Assembly (NCBI RefSeq): GCF_034366625.1
Contig: NZ_JAXMIH010000010.1
Location: forward strand, 186,001 to 250,000
Source of the DNA: Prosthecobacter sp.
Lineage (GTDB): Bacteria > Verrucomicrobiota > Verrucomicrobiia > Verrucomicrobiales > Verrucomicrobiaceae
DNA length: 64,000 nt
Reading direction: 5' to 3'
Below the pieces are notes generated by a model that saw only the letters and a program-made list of their open reading frames with translations, did no database searches and had not been told where the DNA came from. Both the position numbers and the translations under genes were made by a program. Shown here piece after piece: positions 35,259 through 43,255 of this stretch. Every line of letters starts with the position of its first letter. The first letter of the stretch is position 1.

Positions 35259-36272
35259 ATGAAGACTTTTCCTTCGCTTCGATTCTGGCAAATCTCCGCG
35301 GCGTTGATCGCGCTGTTCGTCTCAAGTTTCGCCACCGCACAAACACCGGCCAAGCTCGATCCGCCGGTGAAGCCGACGGTGAGCGGCAAGTTCACCGGCA
35401 ACGGGAAGAACGCGGCGATCCAGTTTGTGCTGGTTGAGGAAGAAGAGGCCTTCAACGGGAAGGCAGCAGTCAAACTGATCTTCACGGAGAAGAATCCTGC
35501 GACGGCGAAGAAGCCTTCGTTCGATGCGGTGTTTGGCAAGCTCGGCAGCGCGCTGCGACTGAGCGTGCATCATGACGGAGGTATTTTCGGCTGCCAGGTG
35601 GCCCACAGCGCGCACGAGAAACAGGGGTTCACCTCGCTCGGGAGCATCAAGATGGAGGAGTTCAAGATCGCGGGTGGGAACGTGACCGGTCGCGTGAGCA
35701 CGGGCGGGGAGCTCGACACGTTTGGCGAAAAGTGGGAGGTGGACCTGACCTTTGCCGCGCCCTTGCCGGAGAAGCTGCGCAATGCGCCTGCGGCGGCGCC
35801 CAAGCCGACCGCGAGTGAACCGGACGAACCGATGAAGAAGGAAGCCAAGCCCGCAGCTGGGCCGCTCATCGCCGCGCGGAAGCTGCCGCTGCCGAAGGAT
35901 GCGACCGATGTCGAATACAAGGAGATCGTGAAGCAGATCCAGTTTTCCTGCGCGCGGCCGGTCGAGGCGGTGGCGAAGGAGTTTTCGGCGAGTCTGAAAC
36001 AGCAGGGCTGGAAGGACGGTGCCGGGAGTTTGATGGGGAAGACAAATGCGATTCTCAAGCGCAAACAGGGCGAAGCGGAACTGACGATCATGATTCAGCC
36101 AGCAGCGGCGGGCAGTGTGGTGAAGATTTTTACCGAAGGCCTCGATTGGAGCAGTGGCGGCGATGCGCCGCCTGCCACCCCAAAGAAAACCACGGGCGAC
36201 GCCCCAGGTGATGACATCGAGGCGCAAGTGCAGAAGGCGCTCAAGGACGCACTGAAGGGGCTGCCCAAGTAG
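35259..36272 (+). CDS. Hypothetical secreted protein
   Basis: A 337-residue protein with a signal peptide (cut near residue 27, FATAQ). The first half (about 40-170) is beta-rich with LSVHHDGGIFGCQVAHSAHEKQGF and GRVSTGGELDTFGEKWEVDLTF, reminiscent of a domain seen in secreted verrucomicrobial proteins of unknown role. A Pro/Ala/Lys-rich linker (about 185-210) leads to a second domain (LPLPKDATDVEYKEIVKQIQFSC, VEAVAKEFSASLKQQGW) and a charged tail. No family name is secure. It lies inside the segment bracketed by the two altronate dehydratase 3' ends. Confidence 0.75.
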   Translation: MKTFPSLRFWQISAALIALFVSSFATAQTPAKLDPPVKPTVSGKFTGNGKNAAIQFVLVEEEEAFNGKAAVKLIFTEKNPATAKKPSFDAVFGKLGSALRLSVHHDGGIFGCQVAHSAHEKQGFTSLGSIKMEEFKIAGGNVTGRVSTGGELDTFGEKWEVDLTFAAPLPEKLRNAPAAAPKPTASEPDEPMKKEAKPAAGPLIAARKLPLPKDATDVEYKEIVKQIQFSCARPVEAVAKEFSASLKQQGWKDGAGSLMGKTNAILKRKQGEAELTIMIQPAAAGSVVKIFTEGLDWSSGGDAPPATPKKTTGDAPGDDIEAQVQKALKDALKGLPK

Positions 36273-36334
36273 CCGCGGCGTGCCGGTTGCAATCCACGCG
36301 TTGCAGGCAGAGTCGCTGAGCAAAACGAAGAACG

Positions 36335-36853
36335 ATGTTAGCCGCCCATCTCTCCACCACGATCGACGAGAAGATCTTGCCACTCGAACTGGTTCGCGTC
36401 GGACGTGTTCCTGCGGGCTTGGCGACGCCCGATTGTCATGTGGCGGTGTCAGACGCTGGTGGTCCCATCTTCCGAGTCGATGTTCACGCTTCCAGACCGG
36501 CTTGCTTTGCCTTCCAGGAGGCAATCCTCTGGCGCGACATCCTGCTTATCGGCTTTGGCGAAGAAGTTCACGCAGTCTCCCTCTCCGATCGATCCGCGCA
36601 CACGCTCGAGTTGGGGGCTTATTTTGGTCACTTCTACCCGACCGCTGACTATCTGCTGATCGCGTCAGGCGAGCGCCTGTTCCGGATGGAGCCGGATCGT
36701 TCGATTCGCTGGAAGAGCGAGCCGGTCGGCATGGACGGTGTGGTCGTTGATGAAGCAGGCCCCACTGTTGTCCGCGGCGAGGGTGAATGGGATCCTCCGG
36801 GAGGATGGCGGCCGTTTGCCATCTCCGCTGTTGATGGCAGCCCCGTCCATTAA
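36335..36853 (+). CDS. Hypothetical protein, beta-propeller-like repeats
   Basis: A 172-residue product without signal peptide or membrane segment. The spacing of short strands (CHVAVSDAGGPIFRVDVH, ILLIGFGEEVHAVSL, YLLIASGERLFRMEPD) suggests two or three blades of a beta-propeller-like fold. I do not recognise a named family; small stand-alone proteins of this kind sometimes act as immunity proteins, but nothing here shows that. Composition is mixed relative to neighbours. It ends just before the convergent altronate dehydratase gene. Confidence 0.6.
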   Translation: MLAAHLSTTIDEKILPLELVRVGRVPAGLATPDCHVAVSDAGGPIFRVDVHASRPACFAFQEAILWRDILLIGFGEEVHAVSLSDRSAHTLELGAYFGHFYPTADYLLIASGERLFRMEPDRSIRWKSEPVGMDGVVVDEAGPTVVRGEGEWDPPGGWRPFAISAVDGSPVH

Positions 36854-36910
36854 GCACCGATGGTGAATATCAAGCTCAGCCAATAGCCAGAACTTGACCA
36901 TTAGCATGCT

Positions 36911-38560
36911 TCACAATGACACGCCCCGCTTCCACGGCAGGAAGTCGTCCTGGCCTAATGCGACGGCTTTCGGCGTGTAGTCGCCGCTGGCGGTGGCGAT
37001 GACGAGTTCGAGCATGTCTTCGCCCATTTGCTCGACGGTCTTCGCGCCAGTGATGATGGGTCCGGTGTCGAAGTCGATGAGGTCGGGCATGCGGCGGGCG
37101 AGGTCGCTGTTGGTGGCAATTTTGAGCGTGGGGCAGACGGGATTGCCGGTGGGGGTGCCGAGGCCGGTGGTGAAGAGCATCATGTTGCAGCCGCCACCGG
37201 CGAGGGCGGTGGTGCTTTCGACGTCGTTGCCGGGGGTGCAGTAGAGCGTGAGGCCGCCGTGCTGGCGGATGGGCTCGGCATAGTCGAGAACATCGACGAT
37301 GGGACTGGTACCGCCTTTTTTGGCCGCACCAGCGGATTTGATGCCGTCGGTGATGAGGCCGTCGCGGATGTTGCCGGGGCTGGGGTTGGCATCAAAGCCG
37401 GAACCGCAGGCCTGGGCCGCACCTTCATAGGCGCGCATGAGGTGGACGAATTTGTCGGCGAGGTCGGCGGTGACGCAGCGGTCGCTGAGACTCTGCTCGA
37501 CACCGCAGAGTTCGGGGAACTCGCTCAACACGGGCGCACCGCCGAGCGCGGCGAGGAGATCGGCAGTGTGGCCGATGGCGGGATTGGCGGAGATGCCGGA
37601 GAAGCCGTCGCTGCCGCCGCATTCGACGGCCATGATGAGATTGCTGAGGGCGCAGGGCTCACGCGTCTGCTCATTGGCGGTGGCGAGGCCGAGGAAGGTG
37701 TCGCGGATGGCGTTGGCCATCATGTCGCGTTCGGATTTGCTCTTCTGCTGCTCGTAGATGAGCAGGGGCTTGTCGAACTGCGGATAGAGCGTGGCGAGTT
37801 CGTTTTCCAAGAGGCTGACCTGCGCGTGCTGGCAGCCGAGGCTGAGGATGGTGGCTCCGGCGACGTTGGAGTGGTTGATGTAACCGGCGAGTAGTCGGCA
37901 CAGGGCCTGCGCATCCTGTCGCGTGCCGCCGCAGCCGAGGCCGTGCTCCAGAAACTTCACGCCGTCGATGTTCTTGAAGACGCGGGCAGTGGCGGCGGAA
38001 GTCTCTGCTTCGAGCATGGCGGCCTCGATTTGCGCCTTGGATGCGCCTTCGCGCTGCATCTGCACGAGGCGATGCGCGAACTGCTCATAGGGCGAGGTTT
38101 TGCCGTAGCCGAGGCTGCGGGTGAGCGCCTCGCGCATGAAGGCGAGGTTGCGGTTCTCGCAGAAGACGAGCGGGATGACGATCCAGAAGTTCGCGGTGCC
38201 AGCAGGGCCGTGGGAGCGCTTGAAGCCGTTAAAGGTGCGGTTCTGCCACTTCGAGACATCGGGCGGCGTCCAAGTGTAGTCGCGCTGCTTGCCGCTGAAG
38301 GCAGACGTGGCGTGGACGACGTTGTGCGTGTGAATGAGAGCGCCCGTCGCGATGGGCTGCGTGGCTTTGCCAACCGTGACGCCATACATGGTGACGAGAT
38401 CGCCCACAGCGAAGTCATGCGCGGCGAATTTCTGCTTGGCGGGGATTTTTTCGCGCAGCGTCCAGGTGGTGCCGTTCAATGAGAGCGCCGCGCCAGCGTC
38501 GAGATCGTGCAGGGCGACGATGGCGTCGTCGGAGGGGTGGACTTGGAGGATGGAGGCCAT
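36911..38560 (-). CDS. uxaA: Altronate dehydratase
   Basis: A 549-residue full-length UxaA-type protein with an N-terminal SAF domain (HPSDDAIVALHDLDAGAAL to about residue 90) and a C-terminal catalytic part containing GLGCGGTRQDAQ, ECGGSDGFSGISANPA and GLGTPTGNPVCPTLKI. It dehydrates D-altronate to 2-keto-3-deoxygluconate in galacturonate catabolism; the Cys-rich motifs fit metal binding. The same strand carries a truncated copy of its 3' end at 35011. The KDG-type kinase at 48042 would act on its product. Confidence 0.92.
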   Translation of the reverse strand: MASILQVHPSDDAIVALHDLDAGAALSLNGTTWTLREKIPAKQKFAAHDFAVGDLVTMYGVTVGKATQPIATGALIHTHNVVHATSAFSGKQRDYTWTPPDVSKWQNRTFNGFKRSHGPAGTANFWIVIPLVFCENRNLAFMREALTRSLGYGKTSPYEQFAHRLVQMQREGASKAQIEAAMLEAETSAATARVFKNIDGVKFLEHGLGCGGTRQDAQALCRLLAGYINHSNVAGATILSLGCQHAQVSLLENELATLYPQFDKPLLIYEQQKSKSERDMMANAIRDTFLGLATANEQTREPCALSNLIMAVECGGSDGFSGISANPAIGHTADLLAALGGAPVLSEFPELCGVEQSLSDRCVTADLADKFVHLMRAYEGAAQACGSGFDANPSPGNIRDGLITDGIKSAGAAKKGGTSPIVDVLDYAEPIRQHGGLTLYCTPGNDVESTTALAGGGCNMMLFTTGLGTPTGNPVCPTLKIATNSDLARRMPDLIDFDTGPIITGAKTVEQMGEDMLELVIATASGDYTPKAVALGQDDFLPWKRGVSL

Positions 38561-38649
38561 GAGAATGGAGAAATAAAGCAGGGACGAGGCATGGGAAGCC
38601 TGAATTTTGAACTTTGCTCTTTCTACCAGACCAGCTTAGATCGTCTTTT

Positions 38650-40404
38650 ATGCTCGAAATCAACAATCTCTCGTACGTTGTCCCCGGCAAGAACAAGGAA
38701 CCCCTCCGGGTGCTGGAGCAGGTCAGCTTCATGGCACCGGGCGGGCATGTGCTGGCGGTGATCGGGCCGTCTGGCAGCGGCAAGACCTCGCTGCTGCGCA
38801 TCCTGGCCGGTTTGACCGATCCCGAGGCCGGCGAGGTGACCCTGCGCGGGCGTGATCTGATCAAACAACCGTTGTATCCGAACCAGCTCGGCTGGGTGCC
38901 TGCGGGGGACGACAGCCTGATCGAGCATCTCACCGTGCGCGAAAACCTCATCAGCGCGGCCCTGCTGCGCGGTGCCGGACGCACGAAGGACGAGATGATC
39001 TCCCGCGTGTCGCACGTGCTGGTGACAGTGGGGCTGGAAAACATCGCCACGGAGCGCACCTCGGCGCTGGCGCTGCCGCAACGGCGGCGGCTGAAGCTCG
39101 GCCTCGCGCTGGTGGCGGACCCGGCGATCGTGCTGTGCGATGATTTCACCGTGGGACTGGATGTGCGCAGCGAGCGCGAGTTTGAAGCGCTGCTCAAACT
39201 GGTGGCCAGCGACCGCCCCGACCGCATCGTGGTCCATGCGACGGACTCTCTGGCGAATCTGGCGGCATATGACACGGTGGTGGTGATGCATGAAGGCTAC
39301 GTGGCCTTCCATGGACCAGCCCGGGCAGTGCCGCACTATTTCACGGTGCCGACGTATGACGAAGTCTATGCGCGCCTGGCGAAACGCCCGGCCCAACGCT
39401 GGGGCGACTCCTGGATGAAACATCGCGACGCGTATTACGCGGCCTTCAAGCTCGGTGGCGGCGCTGAGAATCTCTCCGCCGCCGAGGAGGATCCTGGCGA
39501 TGAGGATCGCACGATCGTCATGAAGCAACGTGGCGAGGTGGAAGAGGAGAAGAAGCCCGCCGAAGTCGAGGTGCGGCCGATCATTCCGCTTCCGGGCATG
39601 TTCACCCAGGCGCAGCATCTGGTGCGCCGCCGCTGGTCGCTGCTACGGCGGACGCCGCGGGAGTGGATCATGCACGCGGCGCTGCTGGTGGGCGCGCCGG
39701 CCATTGCCGCCCTGCTGCTGCTGCCGAATCTGAAACTGCTCAAGGACATGCGCGGTGGTGCCGTGAATGCCGAGGTGGTCTGGCCTGCGTCTTACACGAT
39801 CTCGATGATCGTGCTGGTCCAGGTGCTGCTGGTGATGTTCATGGCGGTGCGGCTCGGGGCGCGGGAAATCGCCGCGCGGCGTGCGATCTACGAGCGCGAG
39901 CGTGTCGGTGGCGTGTCACCCTCCGCGTGGCTGCTGGGCTCGCTGCTTTTCATGCTGCCGATCATTCTGGTGCAGAGCATCTGGATGGAAATGTTTCTCG
40001 ACATCATCACGGGCGGGCTGCCGGGCGCAGGCCTGGCCAAGCTGCTGCTGCCAGCGCTGTCAGGCGCGGCATTTGCCGCCCTCTGCCTGGGCATCTCGGC
40101 CAACTCCGGCTCCGCCGAACGGGCTCACAGTGTCTCGCTCACGCTGCTGAGCGCGAATGTGCTGTTCTGCGGGGCGCTGCTCGGCTTTCCGCAAACGCTC
40201 GGCCATGTGGTGCATCCCTTCATCACAGCGCACTACGGCTGGTCCGGCATCATCCACTCGATGCAAAACACGCCTTACTTCGGCTTCATCGACCACTTCG
40301 TGAAGACGTGGTTCGCCACGCCGAATCTGGCGATGATCATGCTCGGCGTGCATTTCGTCGTCGGCGTGGTGCTGACGTTCGTGGGATTGCGCCGTCGCGG
40401 CTGA
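38650..40404 (+). CDS. ABC transporter, fused ATPase and ABC-2-type permease
   Basis: A 584-residue half-transporter of the ABCG-like order: ATPase first, then about six membrane helices. Walker A GPSGSGKT is at residues 39-46. The signature LSGGQ is replaced by ALPQRRRLK, and Walker B reads IVLCDDFTVGLD, with Asp where the catalytic Glu usually sits. A charged linker (about 275-320) separates the halves. Probably an exporter of lipids or hydrophobic compounds; the altered ATPase motifs may slow hydrolysis. Start at 38650 chosen because the usual N-terminal strand begins there. Confidence 0.88.
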   Translation: MLEINNLSYVVPGKNKEPLRVLEQVSFMAPGGHVLAVIGPSGSGKTSLLRILAGLTDPEAGEVTLRGRDLIKQPLYPNQLGWVPAGDDSLIEHLTVRENLISAALLRGAGRTKDEMISRVSHVLVTVGLENIATERTSALALPQRRRLKLGLALVADPAIVLCDDFTVGLDVRSEREFEALLKLVASDRPDRIVVHATDSLANLAAYDTVVVMHEGYVAFHGPARAVPHYFTVPTYDEVYARLAKRPAQRWGDSWMKHRDAYYAAFKLGGGAENLSAAEEDPGDEDRTIVMKQRGEVEEEKKPAEVEVRPIIPLPGMFTQAQHLVRRRWSLLRRTPREWIMHAALLVGAPAIAALLLLPNLKLLKDMRGGAVNAEVVWPASYTISMIVLVQVLLVMFMAVRLGAREIAARRAIYERERVGGVSPSAWLLGSLLFMLPIILVQSIWMEMFLDIITGGLPGAGLAKLLLPALSGAAFAALCLGISANSGSAERAHSVSLTLLSANVLFCGALLGFPQTLGHVVHPFITAHYGWSGIIHSMQNTPYFGFIDHFVKTWFATPNLAMIMLGVHFVVGVVLTFVGLRRRG

Positions 40405-40426
40405 CGCCGGTCAAGATGGCTGAGCC

Positions 40427-40512
40427 GTCAAGAGGTCAAGGTGGTCAAGAGTTGTACCTGCGAACATTCGAACGCCCGAGACTTGACCACGCCTTGACCG
40501 TTGACCTCTTGA
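40427..40512. repeat. Composite palindrome, GTCAAG type
   Basis: The left arm (40427-40449) is GTCAAGAG, GTCAAGG, TGGTCAAG in tandem. The right arm (40482-40512) is the reverse complement with one extra unit. The loop is about 32 bases. It lies between the ABC transporter stop and the GcvH-like start. Confidence 0.8.
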
Positions 40513-40545
40513 CCCATCTGAAGCTCTCTTTCTTCCTCTCATCTC

Positions 40546-41028
40546 ATGCCGCTGAATTTCGTCCGCTTCAAACACGCCCGGTTCTCCGCCCGCTTCCCCG
40601 ACACCTTCCGCTACTCACGCTCGCACTACTGGATGGCTCCGGTGGAGGGTGAATCGAATCTGTGGCGCGTCGGCTTCACCAAATTCGCCACCCGCATGCT
40701 CGGTGAACTGGTCGATTGCGAATGGAAGTCCGCTGAAGGCGGCCCTGTGGCCCCCGGCGACAACATCGGCTGGGTCGAAGGCTTCAAAGCCGCGTCGGAT
40801 GTCTATTGTGTGATGAATGGTGCCTTTGCCGGCGGCAATCCTGAACTCAAGGTCGATGCCTGCATCGTCCGCAGTGATCCCTATGAGCAAGGCTGGCTCT
40901 ACAGTGTGCGCGGTGATCCAGAGCCCGAAAGCATGGATGTGAACGGCTACATTGACCTCCTCAGCGGCACGATTCAGCGCATGGCTGAAGAAGGACATGG
41001 GGAAGAGGAAATGACGAATGACGAATGA
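40546..41028 (+). CDS. Glycine-cleavage H-protein-like lipoyl domain protein
   Basis: A 160-residue protein with a GcvH-like hammerhead fold: YSRSHYWMAP at the N-terminus, WRVGFTKFATRMLGEL, and the lipoyl-lysine loop VEGFKAASDVY, with the modifiable Lys present. Stand-alone, with no P or T proteins nearby, so it may carry a lipoyl group for another enzyme rather than glycine cleavage. The last residues (EEEMTNDE) are encoded by a repeat arm, so the native C-terminus has been extended or replaced by the palindrome at 41010-41066. Confidence 0.82.
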   Translation: MPLNFVRFKHARFSARFPDTFRYSRSHYWMAPVEGESNLWRVGFTKFATRMLGELVDCEWKSAEGGPVAPGDNIGWVEGFKAASDVYCVMNGAFAGGNPELKVDACIVRSDPYEQGWLYSVRGDPEPESMDVNGYIDLLSGTIQRMAEEGHGEEEMTNDE

Positions 41029-41066
41029 CGATGCTGATCTGGTTCTGTCATTCGTCATTATTTTCC
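41010..41066. repeat. Composite palindrome, AATGACG type, at convergent gene ends
   Basis: The left arm (41010-41029) is AATGACG repeated nearly three times; the right arm (41048-41066) contains TCATTCGTCATTATTTTCC. Twelve bases pair perfectly. The left arm contains the stop of the GcvH-like gene (41028) and the right arm the stop of the leftward VWA gene (41058). It shares the AAAATAATGACG core with the inverted repeat at 26090-26167. Confidence 0.8.
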
Positions 41067-43106
41067 CGTCACATTCTTCAGCGCCGCGAGTCCCTGCAGC
41101 ACACGCACCTTCCCGCTGCGAGCACGCTGGGCGATGTTCTCGAAGTGATCAAGGTAGGGCACCTTCTCCTTGTCCTGGTCCTTGCCGATGAAGATGACGA
41201 AATTGATCTGCGGCTTGGGCTTGCCCTTCTGCTGGTAGTAGAGGCGGATGGCGTTCTTCACCTGGTCTTCGCGCATGTCGGCGGTGATCTGCTTGTTGAA
41301 GTCCGGCGGCCCACGCGGTGGGACCAGTCCCATGTCGCGCCAGACTTCGCCGATGTTCACGATCACGCGCTGTGGAATGCCCTTGGCCTTGCGGGCGGCG
41401 TTTTCCTTCGCCAGCCAGTCCTGGCCTTTCTTGACAGCCGCCTGCCAGGCCAGCGCATCTTTTTCGGTCCAGCGCAGGCGCTTGAGCTCCTTCTCACGCT
41501 CCTCCTTCGTCATGTCGCTGGGGATGACCATGCTGCGGTAGCCGCTGGCGATGATGAAGACCGCGTCCACATCTGACTCCAGCGCATACTGGATGGCCCG
41601 CAGGTAGCCGGAAAGATGGCGTGCCTCCACCGGCTGCACCTCGCTGCTCACCGTTTGAATCGGGTAGCCGATCGGCCGGATGCCCAGCTTTTCAAACTCA
41701 CGGTTCACCGGATAGAGCCACTCCCTGATCTTGTCCTTGTTCGCTGTCGTGGCGGGAATGAGTTTTTCAGAGTAGGCCGAAACACCGCCGCCCTCATACA
41801 AGATCACGTTGAAATGCGTTTCGAGGCCCAGCTTGCCGATCATGCCGGCGATCTCGTTCTTCACGATCTCATAGGCCGGGTAACCTCCGCGCGGATCGGT
41901 CAGCATGTAACGCTCCACGTCGATCAGGAAGGCCACGCGCCGGCCCTGCGACTTGATGCCGAAGAAATTCACGGCGGAGGTGCCCTTGGGCGAAAACGGC
42001 ATCGCAAAGCTCGCGCCGAGGTCCGTGGTGGCGATCTCCATCACCTGCGGTCCTTCGGACTTCGATTCAAAATCCGGCAGCGAAATGGAGGAAATGCCCG
42101 CCGCAGTGATCGCACGCGTCGGAGCGGACGCGACCGCTGTTGAAGTCGGCATTGCGGATGGAATGACCTGCTTCGTCTGCGGCTGTTCCTGATCGGCTTC
42201 AGGCGCCACGATGCCCACCAACTCCGCCACCGGCGGCTCCGGCACGATCACCACCAGCAGGCCGAGCAGCAAAATCAACGCCACATGCACCACCAGTGCC
42301 ACGGTGATCGCCGAGGCCTTCTGCACGACGTGGCTGTTGCGACGTGGGGCGATCAGCACCGCTCCGTCGCTCACAGGCTTGTCGTCCATCGGAAGGGCGG
42401 GCGGGGCTTCTGCCGTGGTCTCCTTCTTCAAATCCTCCTTCTTCGCCGACACCACAGGCGCTTCTTCCGCCGTCTTTTCCATCACCACCGCAGCGAGCAT
42501 GGGTGCCTCTTCCTCCTCTTCGATGACTGGTGCGACCTTCACCGCCATCACGGGTGCAGGCGGTGGTTCCTCATCTGCCACCGCCAGCACAGGCTGCTCT
42601 TCCTCCTCCTCGAAAACCACTGCCGAAGCTTCCTCGGTCAATGGAATGGAAGCTGCCACAGGCTCGGCACGATCTGATTCTGCGGCAGTGGTGGCTTCCA
42701 GTGGCAGCCCCTCGGAGGTCAGCCAGCCCAGCAGGGCCGTTTCACGTGCGCAACGCGCCGGATCAAGCATGGACGCCACCACCGTGAAGCGATGCGCCTC
42801 CTCCGGCTCGCTACGGTGCTGGTGAATGCGTGCCCGCACCAGCGCCGCCTCCACATTGAACTCGTCCTGTGCCAAAGCGCGATCAGTGAAGCGCATGGCC
42901 AGCTTGGAATCGAGCTGCATCACCAGTTTGGCCGCCCGCAGCACCGAATCAACATCCGGGGGCTCCTTCGGCGCGGTGGAAATCAGCACCGCCGCCTGCT
43001 GGCCGCTGCCATCACCCACCAGCGCCTCCGCCAGTTCGAGACGGACGCCCCAGTCCGCCGGAGTACGGCGCAGTTGGGCGCGAAGCTGGTCCAAGTTGGC
43101 AGACAT
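41058..43106 (-). CDS. TPR-like and VWA-like membrane protein with Glu-rich linker
   Basis: A 682-residue protein. The N-terminus (1 to about 135) is helical and TPR-like (DWGVRLELAEALVGDG). An acidic Glu/Val/Ala-rich region (about 160-245) is followed by one membrane helix (AITVALVVHVALILLLGLLVV) and a Pro/Val linker. The C-terminal 280 residues resemble a von Willebrand A-like domain: RRVAFLIDVERYML (Asp at the metal-site position), HFNVILYEGG and AVFIIASGYRSM. Such layout suggests a cell-envelope scaffold; no function is known. The stop codon lies in a repeat arm. Confidence 0.75.
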   Translation of the reverse strand: MSANLDQLRAQLRRTPADWGVRLELAEALVGDGSGQQAAVLISTAPKEPPDVDSVLRAAKLVMQLDSKLAMRFTDRALAQDEFNVEAALVRARIHQHRSEPEEAHRFTVVASMLDPARCARETALLGWLTSEGLPLEATTAAESDRAEPVAASIPLTEEASAVVFEEEEEQPVLAVADEEPPPAPVMAVKVAPVIEEEEEAPMLAAVVMEKTAEEAPVVSAKKEDLKKETTAEAPPALPMDDKPVSDGAVLIAPRRNSHVVQKASAITVALVVHVALILLLGLLVVIVPEPPVAELVGIVAPEADQEQPQTKQVIPSAMPTSTAVASAPTRAITAAGISSISLPDFESKSEGPQVMEIATTDLGASFAMPFSPKGTSAVNFFGIKSQGRRVAFLIDVERYMLTDPRGGYPAYEIVKNEIAGMIGKLGLETHFNVILYEGGGVSAYSEKLIPATTANKDKIREWLYPVNREFEKLGIRPIGYPIQTVSSEVQPVEARHLSGYLRAIQYALESDVDAVFIIASGYRSMVIPSDMTKEEREKELKRLRWTEKDALAWQAAVKKGQDWLAKENAARKAKGIPQRVIVNIGEVWRDMGLVPPRGPPDFNKQITADMREDQVKNAIRLYYQQKGKPKPQINFVIFIGKDQDKEKVPYLDHFENIAQRARSGKVRVLQGLAALKNVTGK

Positions 43107-43197
43107 AAGGGTGATTTCAGCGTAAAGACAACGGCCAAGGCAAGACTAATCTTTGAAGAGCGCTCAAGTTGTCTTCGCATCCAAGGCCCGCATCGCG

Positions 43198-43248
43198 GTC
43201 AAGAAGTCAAGACTGCCCCTCATACCACCTTGACGACGCTTGACCTCC
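43198..43248. repeat. Composite palindrome, GTCAAG type
   Basis: GGTCAAGAAGTCAAGAC on the left and ACCACCTTGACGACGCTTGACCTCC on the right form an imperfect inverted repeat immediately downstream of the 1,114-residue gene (stop at 43256) and 90 bases upstream of the VWA gene start. Same unit as the elements near 1143, 40427 and 61025. Confidence 0.7.
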
Positions 43249-43255
43249 ACATCGG

